Source of the DNA: Deltaproteobacteria bacterium HGW-Deltaproteobacteria-15
GTDB taxonomy: Bacteria; Desulfobacterota; DSM-4660; Desulfatiglandales; HGW-15
NCBI GenBank assembly: GCA_002840535.1
Contig: PHBH01000009.1
Coordinates: 62,001 to 126,000 of the forward strand
Direction: 5' to 3'
Length of the DNA: 64,000 nt
Both the position numbers and the translations under genes were made by a program. This document shows, piece by piece, positions 25,070 to 36,000 of this stretch; position 1 is the stretch's first letter; each line of letters opens with the position of its first letter. The notes below the pieces were generated by a model. It worked only from the letters and a program-made list of their open reading frames with translations. It searched no databases and was not told where the DNA came from.

Positions 25070-27141
25070 TGCAGGCGTTAACCTGGGTCGCTCCATTTTT
25101 GGGAATTGTGGGTCTCATTGTCGCATATTTCATCTATCAGTATGTGAAGGGTCAGCCCAACGGAACCCCTCTGATGCAAGAGCTGGAGGGCATGATCCAT
25201 GAAGGGGCTATGGCCTTTCTGAAAAAAGAGTATTCAGTACTGATTTTTTTCATCATCGCGGTTTTCATCCTGGTGGCCCTCGCCATCTCCTGGCAAACAG
25301 CTGTCGCATTCGCGACCGGCGCCCTTTGCTCCATGGTAGCGGGGTTTTCCGGGATGTCGGCCGCCACCAAAGGCAATTCGCGAACCGCTGAGGCTGCAAA
25401 CAAGCGCGGACAGGCAGCGGCGCTGACCGTCTCCTACTATTCCGGATCCGTGATGGGCCTCGCCGTCGCAAGCCTTGGCTTGGTCGGCTTCGGCTTCTGG
25501 TTCTGGATGTACGGCGGGGATGTTCAGACCGCCAATTACATGAATGGGTTCGCCATGGGCGCGAGCTCCATTGCGCTCTTCGCCCGTGTGGGCGGCGGCA
25601 TTTACACCAAGGCCGCGGATGTGGGCGCCGACCTCGTCGGAAAGGTAGAAGCGGGAATCCCGGAGGACGATCCGCGTAATCCCGGCGTGATCGCGGACAA
25701 CGTGGGAGATAATGTTGGGGACATTGCAGGCATGGGCGCCGACATCTTCGAGTCCTACGTAGGGTCGATCATCGCCACCATTGCGATCGCTGCAACCCTT
25801 GCCATCAACACCCCCCAGGATCTGGCAAACTTCGTAAAGGACTTTCCATCATTGAAGGGTCTGAGCGTCGAGGCGATCAAACTGAAATACATGGCCGCTC
25901 CGGTGCTCGTCGCCATGGCGGGTCTGATCAGCTCATTTATCGGGATTTTCTCGATCAAGGCCTTTTCCGGTGGAAATCCGGCCGGCGCGCTTCGATATAC
26001 CACCTTTGTCGCCGCCGCCGTTTTCATCATCCTCAGTGCGCTCATTATCAACGCCATAGGCATGCCGTTCGGCGTTTTCTGGGCAATCTTTTCCGGTCTG
26101 CTCTGCGGGATCGCCATCGGACTCCTCGCCGAGTATTACACCTCGGGGCCTCCGGTCAAGAGGATTGCCGGACAATCGGCAACAGGGCCGGCTACGGTCG
26201 TGATTGCAGGACTGGCAGTGGGCATGCAGTCGACTTACCTCCCCATCCTCGGCATTTGCGTGGCCACCTTTGTTGGTTATACGACAGCGGGAATTTATGG
26301 GGTCGGCATGTCGGCAATCGGCATGCTTGCCACGGTCGGCGCGACAATGACAGTAGATGCCTATGGCCCCATTGCTGACAACGCGGGCGGCATCTCGGAG
26401 ATGGCCGGCCTCGGTCCTGAGACCAGAAAGATCACGGACAGCCTGGATGCCTTGGGCAACACCACTGCGGCTATCGGGAAGGGATTCGCAATCGGTTCTG
26501 CAGCCCTGACCGCTCTGGCTCTTTTTGTGGCATTCGTTCAGTCCGCCGGGCTCTCGATCATCGACATCACCAATCCCATGGTGGTTATCGGTGTATTCAT
26601 CGGCGGCATTATTCCCTTTCTCGCTGCAGCCATGACCATGACCTCGGTCGGAGAGGCGGCTTTCGCCATTGTGGAAGAGATCCGGCGCCAGTTCCGTGAA
26701 ATTCCGGGACTCCTGGAAGGGAAAGAAGGGGCCAAGCCCGAGCCGGCAAAGTGCGTTACCATTGCCACCGGAGCCGCCCTGCGCAAAATGGTAGGTCCCG
26801 GCATCATCGCGGTGCTTTCGCCCGTGGTCGTCGGGTTCCTTCTCGGCAAGGAGACATTGGGCGGCATGCTTCTGGGTGCGACCGTGATGGGCGCTTTCCT
26901 CGCGCTTTTCATGGCCAATGCAGGCGGCGCCTGGGACAATGCCAAGAAATATATTGAGGCAGGAAACTTCGGCGGAAAGGGTTCCGCCAACCATAAGGCC
27001 GCGGTTGTGGGAGATACGATCGGGGATCCTTTCAAGGATACGTCCGGACCGGCCATGAACATCCTCATCAAGCTGATGTCCGTGGTTTCCCTTGTGATCG
27101 CGCCCATTCTGCCGGCTATTGGATGGATATTGAATTTCTAA
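25069..27141 (+). CDS. hppA: membrane-bound ion-pumping pyrophosphatase (K+-dependent type)
   Basis: This 690-residue integral membrane protein has about 16 transmembrane helices and hydrolyses pyrophosphate to pump H+ and/or Na+. PPi/Mg-binding motifs are intact: '[20 protein letters not shown]', '[20 protein letters not shown]' and '[20 protein letters not shown]', plus the first-segment '[20 protein letters not shown]'. The segment '[18 protein letters not shown]' has Ala rather than Lys at the position that distinguishes classes, which by established rules marks the K+-dependent subfamily; whether it pumps Na+, H+ or both is undecided. It starts on the pth stop. PPi recycling suits an organism that activates acids with AMP-forming ligases. 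Confidence 0.96.
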   Translation: MQALTWVAPFLGIVGLIVAYFIYQYVKGQPNGTPLMQELEGMIHEGAMAFLKKEYSVLIFFIIAVFILVALAISWQTAVAFATGALCSMVAGFSGMSAATKGNSRTAEAANKRGQAAALTVSYYSGSVMGLAVASLGLVGFGFWFWMYGGDVQTANYMNGFAMGASSIALFARVGGGIYTKAADVGADLVGKVEAGIPEDDPRNPGVIADNVGDNVGDIAGMGADIFESYVGSIIATIAIAATLAINTPQDLANFVKDFPSLKGLSVEAIKLKYMAAPVLVAMAGLISSFIGIFSIKAFSGGNPAGALRYTTFVAAAVFIILSALIINAIGMPFGVFWAIFSGLLCGIAIGLLAEYYTSGPPVKRIAGQSATGPATVVIAGLAVGMQSTYLPILGICVATFVGYTTAGIYGVGMSAIGMLATVGATMTVDAYGPIADNAGGISEMAGLGPETRKITDSLDALGNTTAAIGKGFAIGSAALTALALFVAFVQSAGLSIIDITNPMVVIGVFIGGIIPFLAAAMTMTSVGEAAFAIVEEIRRQFREIPGLLEGKEGAKPEPAKCVTIATGAALRKMVGPGIIAVLSPVVVGFLLGKETLGGMLLGATVMGAFLALFMANAGGAWDNAKKYIEAGNFGGKGSANHKAAVVGDTIGDPFKDTSGPAMNILIKLMSVVSLVIAPILPAIGWILNF

Positions 27142-27154
27142 CCATAACAACACT

Positions 27155-27207
27155 CCCGGGATCTCCGGCCGGACCTCTTTCAGTATGGGCCGGCCGGAGA
27201 TCCCGGG
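27155..27207 (+). promoter_or_regulatory. perfect 18-bp hairpin between hppA and the CarD-like gene
   Basis: CCCGGGATCTCCGGCCGG (27155-27172) is the exact complement of 27190-27207, with a 17-base loop. No T-run follows; the downstream bases are GGCACAGG. It is too stable to be neutral in the mRNA and could terminate poorly, stabilise the hppA message, or modulate the CarD-like gene, whose start lies 47 bases further on. Confidence 0.7.
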
Positions 27208-27253
27208 GCACAGGTTTCTGCACTTCCTGGCCCTTTCGCAGTTACAGGAGTTT

Positions 27254-27739
27254 ATGCCGATGTTCAAGGTAGGTGATTTGGCTGTTTACCCGGCGCACGG
27301 GGTCGGGGTGATCGAACGGATCGAGACCCAGGAGATTTCCGGGTCGAGCCAGGATTTCTACGTCATGCGAATCCTGGACAACGGGATGATCATCATGATT
27401 CCGACCAGAAATGTGGGAAGTGTGGGGCTGAGGGAGATCATCCAGAAAAAAGAGGTCCCCAAACTTTACTCCATCCTCAAGAAAAGGGATGTTCCCGTCG
27501 ATAATCAAACATGGAACCGGCGGTACAGGGAGTACATGGAGAAGATCAAGACGGGCTCGGTTTATGAGGTGGCTGAGGTTTATCGGGACCTGCTGATGCT
27601 GAAACTGGAGAAGGAGTTATCTTTCGGCGAACGAAAAATGCTGGATACGGCAAAGAATCTCCTTGTAAAGGAAATATCCCTTGCCAAGCAGGTGGAGGAG
27701 TCACAAATAGAAAAGGACCTGGAGAAGATCTTCTCATAG
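27254..27739 (+). CDS. CarD-like transcriptional regulator
   Basis: This 161-residue protein has the N-terminal RNA polymerase-interacting Tudor-like domain ('FKVGDLAVYPAHGVGVIERI', 'NGMIIMIPTRNVGSVGLREI'). A C-terminal helical domain ('NRRYREYMEKIKTGSVYEVA', 'RDLLMLKLEKELSFGERKML') binds DNA near promoters in characterised relatives. CarD proteins bind the RNA polymerase beta subunit and stabilise open complexes, notably at rRNA promoters. The start is ATG 27254 or ATG 27260, both close to AGGAG. It follows a strong hairpin and precedes the pseudouridine synthase by 15 bases. Confidence 0.92.
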   Translation: MPMFKVGDLAVYPAHGVGVIERIETQEISGSSQDFYVMRILDNGMIIMIPTRNVGSVGLREIIQKKEVPKLYSILKKRDVPVDNQTWNRRYREYMEKIKTGSVYEVAEVYRDLLMLKLEKELSFGERKMLDTAKNLLVKEISLAKQVEESQIEKDLEKIFS

Positions 27740-27754
27740 AATCGGACCCCTCTT

Positions 27755-28738
27755 GTGGAAAAGGAATCCGAGAAAAGCCTTTCCCTCCCGGTTGGGGAGC
27801 TTGGAAAGGACCAGAGAATAGATGCCTTTCTTGCTTCCCAGATCAAGGACCTGACCCGATCGAGGGTGCAGAATCTCATCCGACAAAAACTCGTGGAGGT
27901 CAACGGCGCACCCGTCAAGGCAAGTTATCGCCTGAAGTCAGGGGACTATATTGACCTTACCATACCAGCCGCACGGCCTTGCACACTGGAACCCGAGCCT
28001 GTCGAGTTTAACGTCATTTATGAGGATGATTCCCTGCTCGTAATCGATAAACCCCCGGGAATCGTCGTTCATCCGGCGCCGGGCCACTCTTCGGGTACGT
28101 TGGTCCATGGCCTTCTTCAACACTGCCGGGATCTCTCCGGCATAGGAGGCATCATGAGACCGGGAATCGTTCACCGTCTCGACAAAGACACCTCGGGGCT
28201 GGTAGTGGTAGCGAAGAACGACAAGGTCCACGGCTCGCTGTCATCGCAGTTCAAATCGGGAACGGTTAAGAAGCGATACCTGGCCATTGCGCATGGCATT
28301 TTTGAGCGAAGGGAAGGGATGATCGATCTCCCTATAGCTCGCCACCCTGTGAGAAGAAAGGAAATGGCGGTTTCCCCTGCGGGAGGAAAGAAGGCGATTA
28401 CCTTTTGGGAGAAGTCGGAAGAACTCGGCGTCCGCTTCACGCTGCTGCTCGTGAGGCCGAGAACCGGAAGAACGCATCAGATAAGGGTCCACCTTTCTCA
28501 TATAGGCCACCCGATTGTGGGAGACCCGGTGTACGGATACAAGAAAACCTGGTGGAAAAGGCAGTGCGCAGGAGAAGAAGAGAGAATCCCAAAAATTTCA
28601 AGGCAAATGCTCCACGCCGAAAGACTTGGCTTCATTCATCCTGAATCAGGCGCATCTTGCGAGTTTCGGGCTCCCATGCCTGCTGATATGAAGGAATGCA
28701 TCGAGGCCTTGAGGAGGTGTTCAGGGGTTCAGGATTGA
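27755..28738 (+). CDS. rluD: RluA-family pseudouridine synthase (RluD-like)
   Basis: This 327-residue enzyme has an S4 RNA-binding domain (about 20-80, 'RIDAFLASQIKDLTRSRVQN') and an RluA catalytic domain. 'GIVHRLDKDTSGLVVVAKN' holds the catalytic Asp, and 'RPRTGRTHQIRVHLSHIGHP' and 'VGDPVYGY' are further motifs. RluD converts uridines in helix 69 of 23S rRNA; the S4 plus RluA arrangement fits RluD best, but RluC-type specificity cannot be excluded. An insert ('KKTWWKRQCAGEEERIPKIS') follows the VYG motif. The start is GTG 27755 with no clear ribosome site, 15 bases after the CarD-like gene, so coupling is likely. Confidence 0.9.
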   Translation: MEKESEKSLSLPVGELGKDQRIDAFLASQIKDLTRSRVQNLIRQKLVEVNGAPVKASYRLKSGDYIDLTIPAARPCTLEPEPVEFNVIYEDDSLLVIDKPPGIVVHPAPGHSSGTLVHGLLQHCRDLSGIGGIMRPGIVHRLDKDTSGLVVVAKNDKVHGSLSSQFKSGTVKKRYLAIAHGIFERREGMIDLPIARHPVRRKEMAVSPAGGKKAITFWEKSEELGVRFTLLLVRPRTGRTHQIRVHLSHIGHPIVGDPVYGYKKTWWKRQCAGEEERIPKISRQMLHAERLGFIHPESGASCEFRAPMPADMKECIEALRRCSGVQD

Positions 28739-28750
28739 AGTGAAAGTCGC

Positions 28751-28778
28751 TTGACAAAGACAAAAAGTTCCTTATAAG
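28751..28778 (+). promoter_or_regulatory. sigma-70 promoter upstream of rho
   Basis: TTGACA (28751-28756), a 16-base spacer and TATAAG (28773-28778) make a near-consensus promoter. The transcript would carry a ~365-base leader before the rho start at 29148. Long leaders are established for rho in other bacteria, where Rho terminates its own message. No other gene is seen in 28739-29147. Confidence 0.7.
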
Positions 28779-29057
28779 TGAGAGAAAAGAAGAAAAGCGC
28801 CTGCCAATACATTCTGCTTCGCGGGTCATCTTCAGCGTTCTCACTTCTACCTACGGTAAAGGTTTGTTCATTGCTCCCCCTAATCTCTCTCGGGAGGTCG
28901 CCGAGCACCGAAGGTCTTCAGTCCTGGTAAAGTCTATTTGCATTGAGCTTCTGCCGCGGCAGGAGAAGAGCTATTTCGCATTCGGCCCTTAGAAGCGGCC
29001 GTTCAACCCGTTATGGAGGAAAAACACTTGGCAAGAAGTCCTATACAAAACCGTGCA

Positions 29058-29110
29058 CGCTCCCCCAGGGGGCGCGAGGTCTCCCGCGAGGCGCCTCGCG
29101 AGGTCCCTCA
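29058..29110 (+). promoter_or_regulatory. GC-rich palindromic leader just before rho
   Basis: CGCGAGGCGCCTCGCG (29085-29100) is a perfect 16-base palindrome. TCCCCC and GGGGGC just upstream (about 29061-29073) can form another stem. The element lies 48-90 bases before the rho ATG, in a position to affect translation or antitermination. Confidence 0.45.
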
Positions 29111-29147
29111 GGTCAAAGAAGAACAAGTCACAAATGGAGATCCTGGT

Positions 29148-30395
29148 ATGAATTTAGTAGAACTCAAGAAGATGAAGATCAACGAGCTCACCGCCCTCGG
29201 AAAGGATTTTGCCATTGAGGGGGCTTCTGGGATGCCCAAACAGGATCTCATTTTCTCGCTCCTTCAGGCTCACTCTGAGCGGGCCGGGCTCATTTATGGC
29301 GAAGGCGTGCTCGAAATCCTCCCGGATGGGTTTGGGTTCCTGAGAGCGCCCGATTCCAATTACCTTCCCGGTCCCGACGACATCTACATCTCCCCCTCAC
29401 AGATCAGGCGCTTTAATCTGAGAACCGGTGATACAGTCTCCGGCCAGATCAGACCCCCGAAGGATACTGAAAGGTATTTCGCGCTTCTAAAGGTGGAGCA
29501 GGTCAATCATGAAGACCCGGAGATTTCCAGGGAGAAGATCCTGTTCGATAACCTGACCCCTCTCTATCCGCAGAGCAGGGTCAAACTTGAAACCGCACCC
29601 GAAAACTTTTCTGCGCGGATCATGGATCTCATGACTCCCCTTGGAAGAGGACAAAGAGGACTGATCGTAGCTCCTCCCCGGACCGGAAAAACGATGCTCC
29701 TTCAGAACATCGCAAACAGCGTATCCGCCAATCATAAGGAGATTCACAAGATCGTCCTGCTCATCGATGAAAGACCCGAGGAAGTGACCGACATGCAGCG
29801 CAATGTGGATGCCGAGGTGATCAGTTCGACCTTCGATGAACCACAGCAGAGGCATGTGCAGGTAGCGGAGATGGTTATCGAAAAGGCAAAGAGACTGGTG
29901 GAGCATAAGCGGGATGTGCTCATTCTCCTGGACAGCATCACCAGACTCGCCCGCGCCTATAACGCCACTGTTCCGCCGAGCGGAAAGATTCTTTCCGGCG
30001 GTCTCGATTCCAATGCTCTTCATAAGCCCAAGAGATTTTTCGGCGCCGCCAGAAATGTGGAGGAAGGCGGCAGTCTGACCATCATTGCAACCGCCCTCGT
30101 GGATACGGGCAGCAGGATGGATGAGGTCATATTCGAAGAATTCAAGGGTACCGGCAACATGGAGATTCACCTGGATCGAAAACTGACGGACCGCCGTGTA
30201 TTCCCGTCCATAGACATCAACCGATCGGGCACCAGAAAAGAGGAGCTCCTCCTGGAGAAGGAAGATCTGAATCGCATTTGGATTCTCCGGAAACTGCTCG
30301 CCCCGCTCACACAGGTGGATAGCATGGAGTTTTTACTGGACAAAATGAAGGGTACGAAAAATAATAAAGAGTTCCTGGCCTCGATGAGTGAGTGA
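29148..30395 (+). CDS. rho: transcription termination factor Rho
   Basis: This 415-residue hexameric RNA helicase ends untranslated transcripts. Order of domains: N-terminal helix bundle ('[20 protein letters not shown]'), cold-shock-like primary RNA site ('[20 protein letters not shown]'), Walker A '[11 protein letters not shown]', '[15 protein letters not shown]', Walker B '[16 protein letters not shown]', and the '[20 protein letters not shown]' secondary-site loop. The start at ATG 29148 follows GGAGATCC and gives the canonical MNLxELK N terminus. The frame is open back to ATG 29013, but that extension reads through a GC-rich palindrome and has no ribosome site. Confidence 0.96.
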   Translation: MNLVELKKMKINELTALGKDFAIEGASGMPKQDLIFSLLQAHSERAGLIYGEGVLEILPDGFGFLRAPDSNYLPGPDDIYISPSQIRRFNLRTGDTVSGQIRPPKDTERYFALLKVEQVNHEDPEISREKILFDNLTPLYPQSRVKLETAPENFSARIMDLMTPLGRGQRGLIVAPPRTGKTMLLQNIANSVSANHKEIHKIVLLIDERPEEVTDMQRNVDAEVISSTFDEPQQRHVQVAEMVIEKAKRLVEHKRDVLILLDSITRLARAYNATVPPSGKILSGGLDSNALHKPKRFFGAARNVEEGGSLTIIATALVDTGSRMDEVIFEEFKGTGNMEIHLDRKLTDRRVFPSIDINRSGTRKEELLLEKEDLNRIWILRKLLAPLTQVDSMEFLLDKMKGTKNNKEFLASMSE

Positions 30396-30397
30396 GA

Positions 30398-30570
30398 TTC
30401 AGTGTTCAGGTTTCGGGTTTCAGGTGTCAGGAAAGAACCAAGAATCCCAGATCTTCATTCCTGCAACGGAGGGGAAGCCGGGGCATTCAGTGGATTCCAC
30501 GCGTTCTGAGGAAAAGATGGTTCCATTGTTTGCCTGAAACCTGAAACCTGACACCTGACACCTGACACTG
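30398..30570. repeat. CAGGTTTCGGGTTTCAGGTG inverted repeat, copy 2
   Basis: The left arm (about 30400-30430) reads 'TTCAGTGTTCAGGTTTCGGG' then TTTCAGGTGTCAGG. The right arm (about 30535-30568) reads 'CCTGAAACCTGAAACCTGAC' then ACCTGACACCTGACACTG. It is the same family as 8190-8268 and fills the rho-rpmE spacer. Confidence 0.8.
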
Positions 30571-30592
30571 CTATTAATTAAGGAGAAACCAA

Positions 30593-30844
30593 ATGAAAGA
30601 AGGCATTCACCCTGAGTATCACAAGGCCGTTGTGCACTGCGCCTGCGGCAATGAATTCGAGACCGGTTCCACTCTCAAGGAGATAAAGGTGGAAATCTGT
30701 TCCAAGTGCCATCCTTTTTTCACCGGCAAGCAGAAGCTGGTCGATGCCGCGGGAAGGGTTGAAAAATTCAGGACCAAGTACTCGAATGTGGAAGGCGCAA
30801 AGAAAAAAGCCCCCAAGGGCTCTGCCGGGAAGGGCGCGAAATAG
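30593..30844 (+). CDS. rpmE: 50S ribosomal protein L31 (zinc-binding form)
   Basis: This 83-residue L31 carries the zinc-binding cysteines '[10 protein letters not shown]' and '[19 protein letters not shown]' of the C+ type. A Lys/Ala-rich tail ('[16 protein letters not shown]') extends past the usual ~70 residues. AAGGAG precedes the ATG. A terminator follows 38 bases after the stop, separating it from prfA. The order rho, rpmE, prfA, prmC is widely conserved. Confidence 0.97.
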   Translation: MKEGIHPEYHKAVVHCACGNEFETGSTLKEIKVEICSKCHPFFTGKQKLVDAAGRVEKFRTKYSNVEGAKKKAPKGSAGKGAK

Positions 30845-30882
30845 TCGAAGAAGCACCCGAACACCTGATTATCCTGAATTCG

Positions 30883-30915
30883 GCCCGAACGAGGGATTTC
30901 CTCGGTCGGGCTTTT
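30883..30915 (+). terminator. intrinsic terminator after rpmE
   Basis: GCCCGA-ACGAGG pairs with CCTCGG-TCGGGC (stem ends 30883-30888 and 30906-30911) and is followed by TTTT. Confidence 0.8.
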
Positions 30916-30966
30916 CATGCCGAGCGCGGAAGTGGCGCGAAGTAATTTGTGGACAAGAGGTCCCAC

Positions 30967-32064
30967 ATGTTCACCAAGCTGATAGAGATCGAAGAAAGAT
31001 TCGAGGGACTGGAAAGGGATCTGTCTCGTCCTGAGATCGTTCGTGATCAGAAGGTCTATCAAAAGCTTATGAGGGAGCATGGGAGCCTCTCTCCTATTGT
31101 GCAGTGCTTCCGGGAATATCGTGCCCTTCAGGAGGAGATCGAAAGCAACCGTTCTCTTCTGGAGGATCCTGACCACGGAATCAGAAAGCTTGCCAAAGAG
31201 GAAATCGAAGCCCTGAAGTCAAGGCTTCCCGCTCTGGAGGAAAAGCTCAGAATTCTTCTCATCCCGAAGGATCCCAATGATGATAAGAATGTCATCCTCG
31301 AGATAAGGGCCGGCACGGGAGGCGAAGAAGCCGCCCTCTTCGCAGCCGAGCTTTTTCGCATGTACGCCAGATACGCGGAGTTGAAGGGCTGGAAGACGGA
31401 AATCATGAGCCAGCACGATACCGGGCTCGGGGGTTTGAAGGAAGTAGTCCTTTTGATTTCAGGAGACAACGTTTACAGCCGTCTGAAAAGAGAGAGCGGC
31501 GTTCATCGGGTTCAGAGGGTCCCGGAGACCGAAGCCCAGGGCAGGGTCCACACTTCCGCGGTGACGGTTGCCGTGCTCCCGGAGGCGGAGGAGTTGGACG
31601 TACAGATCAATCCCGAGGATCTGAGGATCGATATCTTCCGCTCTTCAGGGCGTGGTGGTCAGCATGTGAATACGACCGATTCCGCAGTGCGCTTGACACA
31701 TTTGCCCACCGGGCTTGTCGTAACCTGCCAGGATGAAAGGTCGCAGCACAAGAACAAGGCCAAGGCGATGAAGGTACTCCGTTCCAGGATGCTTGACATG
31801 CAGACATCCGAGCAGCAGACCAGAATCTCGGAGGAACGCAAGAGCATGGTGAAATCAGGAGACAGGAGCGAGAAGATCAGGACCTACAACTTCCCGCAGG
31901 CCAGGGTAACGGACCACAGGATCGGACTCACTCTGTATCGTCTGGATCAAGTCATGCAAGGGGACCTGGACATGCTTCTGGACCCGATCAGCGCACACTA
32001 CCAGGCTGATGCTCTCAAAGGAGAATCATGGCCCAGCGGCAATGGACCATCAAGGAACTCCTGA
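30967..32064 (+). CDS. prfA: peptide chain release factor 1
   Basis: This 365-residue class I release factor decodes UAA/UAG. '[14 protein letters not shown]' contains the PxT anticodon-like tripeptide characteristic of RF1. '[17 protein letters not shown]' contains the GGQ hydrolysis motif, whose Gln is the target of the adjacent PrmC. The start is ATG 30967 after AGAGG; an upstream GTG at 30949 is less likely. The 3' end overlaps prmC by 37 bases, so the last ~12 codons are read in both frames. Confidence 0.96.
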   Translation: MFTKLIEIEERFEGLERDLSRPEIVRDQKVYQKLMREHGSLSPIVQCFREYRALQEEIESNRSLLEDPDHGIRKLAKEEIEALKSRLPALEEKLRILLIPKDPNDDKNVILEIRAGTGGEEAALFAAELFRMYARYAELKGWKTEIMSQHDTGLGGLKEVVLLISGDNVYSRLKRESGVHRVQRVPETEAQGRVHTSAVTVAVLPEAEELDVQINPEDLRIDIFRSSGRGGQHVNTTDSAVRLTHLPTGLVVTCQDERSQHKNKAKAMKVLRSRMLDMQTSEQQTRISEERKSMVKSGDRSEKIRTYNFPQARVTDHRIGLTLYRLDQVMQGDLDMLLDPISAHYQADALKGESWPSGNGPSRNS

Positions 32065-32909
32065 GGGTCACCGCCGAATATCTCCAGGGCAAGGGGGTGG
32101 ATAGCCCCAGACTCAGCTCCGAAGTCCTTCTGGCTCATCTTCTTCAAGTTGATAGAATCCGACTGTATCTCGATCCCGAAAAACCCCTCCAGGATGACGA
32201 GCTTGCCGCTTACCGCGCCCTCGTCAGAAGAAGAGCGAACCGGGAACCTCTTCAGCACATCACGGGTTTTCAGGAATTTTGGTCCGCGGATTTTGCGGTG
32301 GGGCCGGAGGTGCTCATCCCAAGGCCTGAGAGCGAACTTCTGGTGGAACAGGCAATTGAGATCATGGGCGCCAATCGGCCCGATCGGAATCCCACACCTT
32401 TCTTCCTCGACCTGGGAACGGGCTCCGGCGCTCTGATTATCTCCCTGGGAAGGGAATTTCCGGAAGCATTCCTTTGTGCGACCGACATTTCAACTGAGGC
32501 GATAAGAATCGCCCGGGAAAATGCACGGAAACACCGGCTGGGAGAGAGGATTGAATTTGTGTGCGGAGATCTCTTCAGTCCCTTTAAGCCGACGACCTCA
32601 CTTTTTGATCTTGTCCTGACCAATCCCCCCTATGTCGCTTCCGAGGTGCTGGATACGCTCATGCCTGAAATCCGCTTTGAGCCGAGAGTGGCTCTGGACG
32701 GCGGCCCCGGCGGCATGCGCTACATTGAAAGGATCATTCCCGATGCCGCCGACTTCATCAGGCCGGGTGGCTGGCTCCTTGTGGAAATGGACCCGTCGCA
32801 GATACCAACCGCCCTGGAACTGATCGAGAGGACAGGCCGATACAGGCAAGCGAAGGCAGTCAAGGATTATAGTCGCCGGCTGCGGATAGTGGCCGCACAG
32901 CTGGCATGA
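32028..32909 (+). CDS. prmC: release factor glutamine methyltransferase
   Basis: This 293-residue SAM enzyme N5-methylates the GGQ glutamine of RF1/RF2. It has an N-terminal helical substrate domain ('[20 protein letters not shown]'), '[13 protein letters not shown]', '[15 protein letters not shown]', the SAM-binding '[15 protein letters not shown]', and the catalytic '[12 protein letters not shown]'. The ATG at 32028 has a strong AAAGGAG and lies inside the prfA 3' end, a clear case of translational coupling between enzyme and substrate. The length is normal. Confidence 0.95.
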   Translation: MAQRQWTIKELLRVTAEYLQGKGVDSPRLSSEVLLAHLLQVDRIRLYLDPEKPLQDDELAAYRALVRRRANREPLQHITGFQEFWSADFAVGPEVLIPRPESELLVEQAIEIMGANRPDRNPTPFFLDLGTGSGALIISLGREFPEAFLCATDISTEAIRIARENARKHRLGERIEFVCGDLFSPFKPTTSLFDLVLTNPPYVASEVLDTLMPEIRFEPRVALDGGPGGMRYIERIIPDAADFIRPGGWLLVEMDPSQIPTALELIERTGRYRQAKAVKDYSRRLRIVAAQLA

Positions 32910-33007
32910 TTCCGGCTCGGAGTCACTCTTCTTGACACCTTCTTGCTGAAACGGTATTTTCATCCGGTTTTCAACTGAGAACCGACAACCACCGACGGAC
33001 CTGCCTA

Positions 33008-36000
33008 ATGTCAAAATTTCTGGGTAGATGGCTCAAGATCTATGAAGGCGAGTTAAGCCTTTTCTTCTGGTCAACCCTCCTTTTCTTCACTATTCATGTC
33101 TCCGATATCCTGCTGAACAATTTCGGGGAAACCGCTTTCCTGAAGCGGTTCGGCGTGGAATACCTGCCGGTTATCTACATGACGAATGCGGTCACGACCT
33201 TCTTCCTCATGAGCTTTCTCACAGGGATCATGGCCAGGACGCCCAGCAGCCGGCTTCTATACTACATGCTGATCATATGCGGCACCTCCGTGGGAGCGAT
33301 TCGCCTTCTCATCCCCCTCGGATTCGAGATGATCTACCCCGTGATCTACATCATGAAGTCCCAGTACGAAGTGCTTCTGGGACTCCTGTTCTGGGATACG
33401 GCCAATGATCTTTTCAATACCAGGCAGTCCAAAAGGCTGTTCCCCCTGCTCACTGCCGGAGGCGTTTTGGGAGGAGTGACCGGCAGTTTCCTGACTCCTA
33501 TGGTTGCACGGGGAATCGGGATTGATAATCTCATGTTCGTGTACCTGGGAACCGCTCTTGCAGGGGCCATGGTCGTGGGCAGAATGGGGTCTCTCTTTCC
33601 ATTGTTAAACAGAATGGAAAGTGAAAAGAAAGGCAAGAAGACCCGCTCTTCCATTTTGAACGAGTTGAGGAAGGTCATCCCGATACTAAGGGAGTCGACC
33701 CTTGCCAAAATCCTGGTCGTTCTTACCCTCGTTCCCAACATAGTGATCCCGATCATCAACTTCGAGTTCAATTTCGCCGTGGACCAGACCTTCGGCACCG
33801 AAGGGGGAATGCTCAAATTCTTCGGTTATTTCCGAGGATCCATGAATATCGTCAGCTTCGTGCTGCTGCTCTTTGTCGGGCGGATTTACGGCAAATGGGG
33901 TTTGCCCATCGCCCTCATGTTTCATCCAATTAATTATGTCATTGCCTTTCTTGCCTACCTGCTGAAGTTCGACATCTTTTCGGCCATGTACTCCCAGCTT
34001 TCCACGACCGTGTTGCGGAACACCATCAATAACCCTGCCAGGGCGGTTCTCATGGGGCTGTTTCCGCCGGAGCACCGGTCCGTGGTCAGACCCTTTCTTA
34101 GAGGCACCGTGGTTCGAATCGGCATCCTCCTGGGATCTGGAACAATCCTGCTCTTTCAAGGGGTCATGCATCCGCGATACTTGTCAATCATTGCAATTGC
34201 ATTCGTTTCCATATGGATTGTGACAACCTTCATTCTCAAGAGAAGGTACTCCGCCATCCTTCTGGATCTGATATCCCGGAATATGCTGGACATGAAGTCA
34301 CTCGAGGAGAAGGATGTCGGCCATTTATTTCTGGATAAGAAAGTCCAATCGCAACTCGTCGAGAACTTCCTTTCCTGCAAGGGAGCCACCTGCCTTTGGT
34401 ATGCCGGCCTGATCAAGTCTCTGGGACTGAAAAACCTGGACGATCATATCCTTGCCGTCCTGAAGAATCAGGACGAGAAGACGGCAATAGGTCTTCTCGA
34501 GATCATGTCCGGAGATGCGGGAGCCAAGGCGATTCCCTTGTTTGTGGATTTGATCAAAAAGAGAAGCCCAAATCTTACCCTCGCTACGCTCAAGGCGGCC
34601 GGCCGAATAGACCCCAAGATCTCGGGTGCTTTTCTGAGGCGGGCCTTTGAGGCGGCGACACACCCCCAGATCAAGGCTTACGCCGTGGCGGGCCTTTATA
34701 GCGAAAACCCGCAAGAATATGATCCGCTCATTTTATCGTGGCTTTCTTCGGCGGAGGCGTCCGAGCAGAAAGCAGGAATCATTTCCGCCGGCAAGAGTGG
34801 AAACGCGGAATTCATCCCGCCCCTTCTTCATGTTCTCCAGAAAAAACAGGACAGCTCCCTCATTTCGCTTATTCTCGAAGCCTTGCGCGGGCTGGAAGCC
34901 GAAGGGCTCAATGAAATAGCCCTTCCATACCTGCGACACGATTCCGAGAGTGTGCGCAAATCTGCCATGGAATCCATCAACATCACGGAAGATGATTCCG
35001 TAAGGGCTATCATTCCCCTGCTGGGAGATCCTTCGGATATTGTCAGGGATCAAGCCCTTGCCAAGCTCCAGGACTCCTCCTATCAGAGCGGTGAAGTTCT
35101 CATCGAATCCCTCAGTCTCCCGAATCGAAGGCTTAAAGAAGGCGTCTTTTCTCTGTTGCAGTCATTGCAGATCAGAGACCTCGATATCCTGAAATTTGCC
35201 AAATCTCAAATGGTGCGGGCATACATGAATGTGGCGGAGGTGAAAGCGATCGAACACCTCCCTGAAAGCCCGGAAAAGAAGCTGCTGGCCGATCATCTGC
35301 TTCAAATGAAGAAAGAGCGGGCAGACATGGTGTTGCGGGTGCTTTCCGCTCAAGACCCCACCGGCCATTTGAGGCTTATCCACAGAGGGGTGCTCTCGGC
35401 AGATGCGCGCCAGAGGGCCAATGCCGTTGAGGCGATGGAGGATATTCTTGGAAGTGTGCTCTCAAGGGGTATGATCCCCCTGCTTGAGGATCTTTCCCCC
35501 AGCCAATGCCTTGAGGCTGGTAAGAAGTTTTTTGAGCCGCCGCGGCTGGATTCGATTCCCGAGGCCCTTCACGCCCACCTGCTTTTAAAAAAGGATTGGG
35601 TGACGGTGATACTCTCTCTCTCAATGGTCGAAAAACAGGGGATCGACATACTGGAAAAAATCGACATGGAACCGCTCCTGAACTCCGGAAATCGGTTTGT
35701 TCGCGAATCAGCGAGAAGATACGCCGAACGGAGCGGCCCGCATTCCCTCCAGAAGGAGCAAAAAATGGAAACAGGAATCAGCATCCCCGACAAGATCCTC
35801 CACTTGAAGAGCATCCATATCTTTGAGGGTTTGTCGGTGAGCGAGCTTGCTGCGATTGCCTCGGTCACAGAGGAAGTCATATTCCCCAAAGGAACGGACA
35901 TCATCAAGGAGGGGGAGAGAGGGGAAACCATGTACATGATCATCGACGGAGGAGTTTTGGTGATCAAGGGTTCTCAAGGAGGAACGGAGATCGTTCTGGA

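Noticed and set aside
25933..27267. Long antisense open frame opposite hppA
   Set aside because: It mirrors a GC-rich, strongly coding membrane protein gene. Its translation is Gly/Arg/His-rich without motif, and it has no ribosome site.
29013..29147. N-terminal extension of Rho from ATG 29013
   Set aside because: It has no ribosome site and reads through a GC-rich palindrome; the MNLVELK start is canonical.
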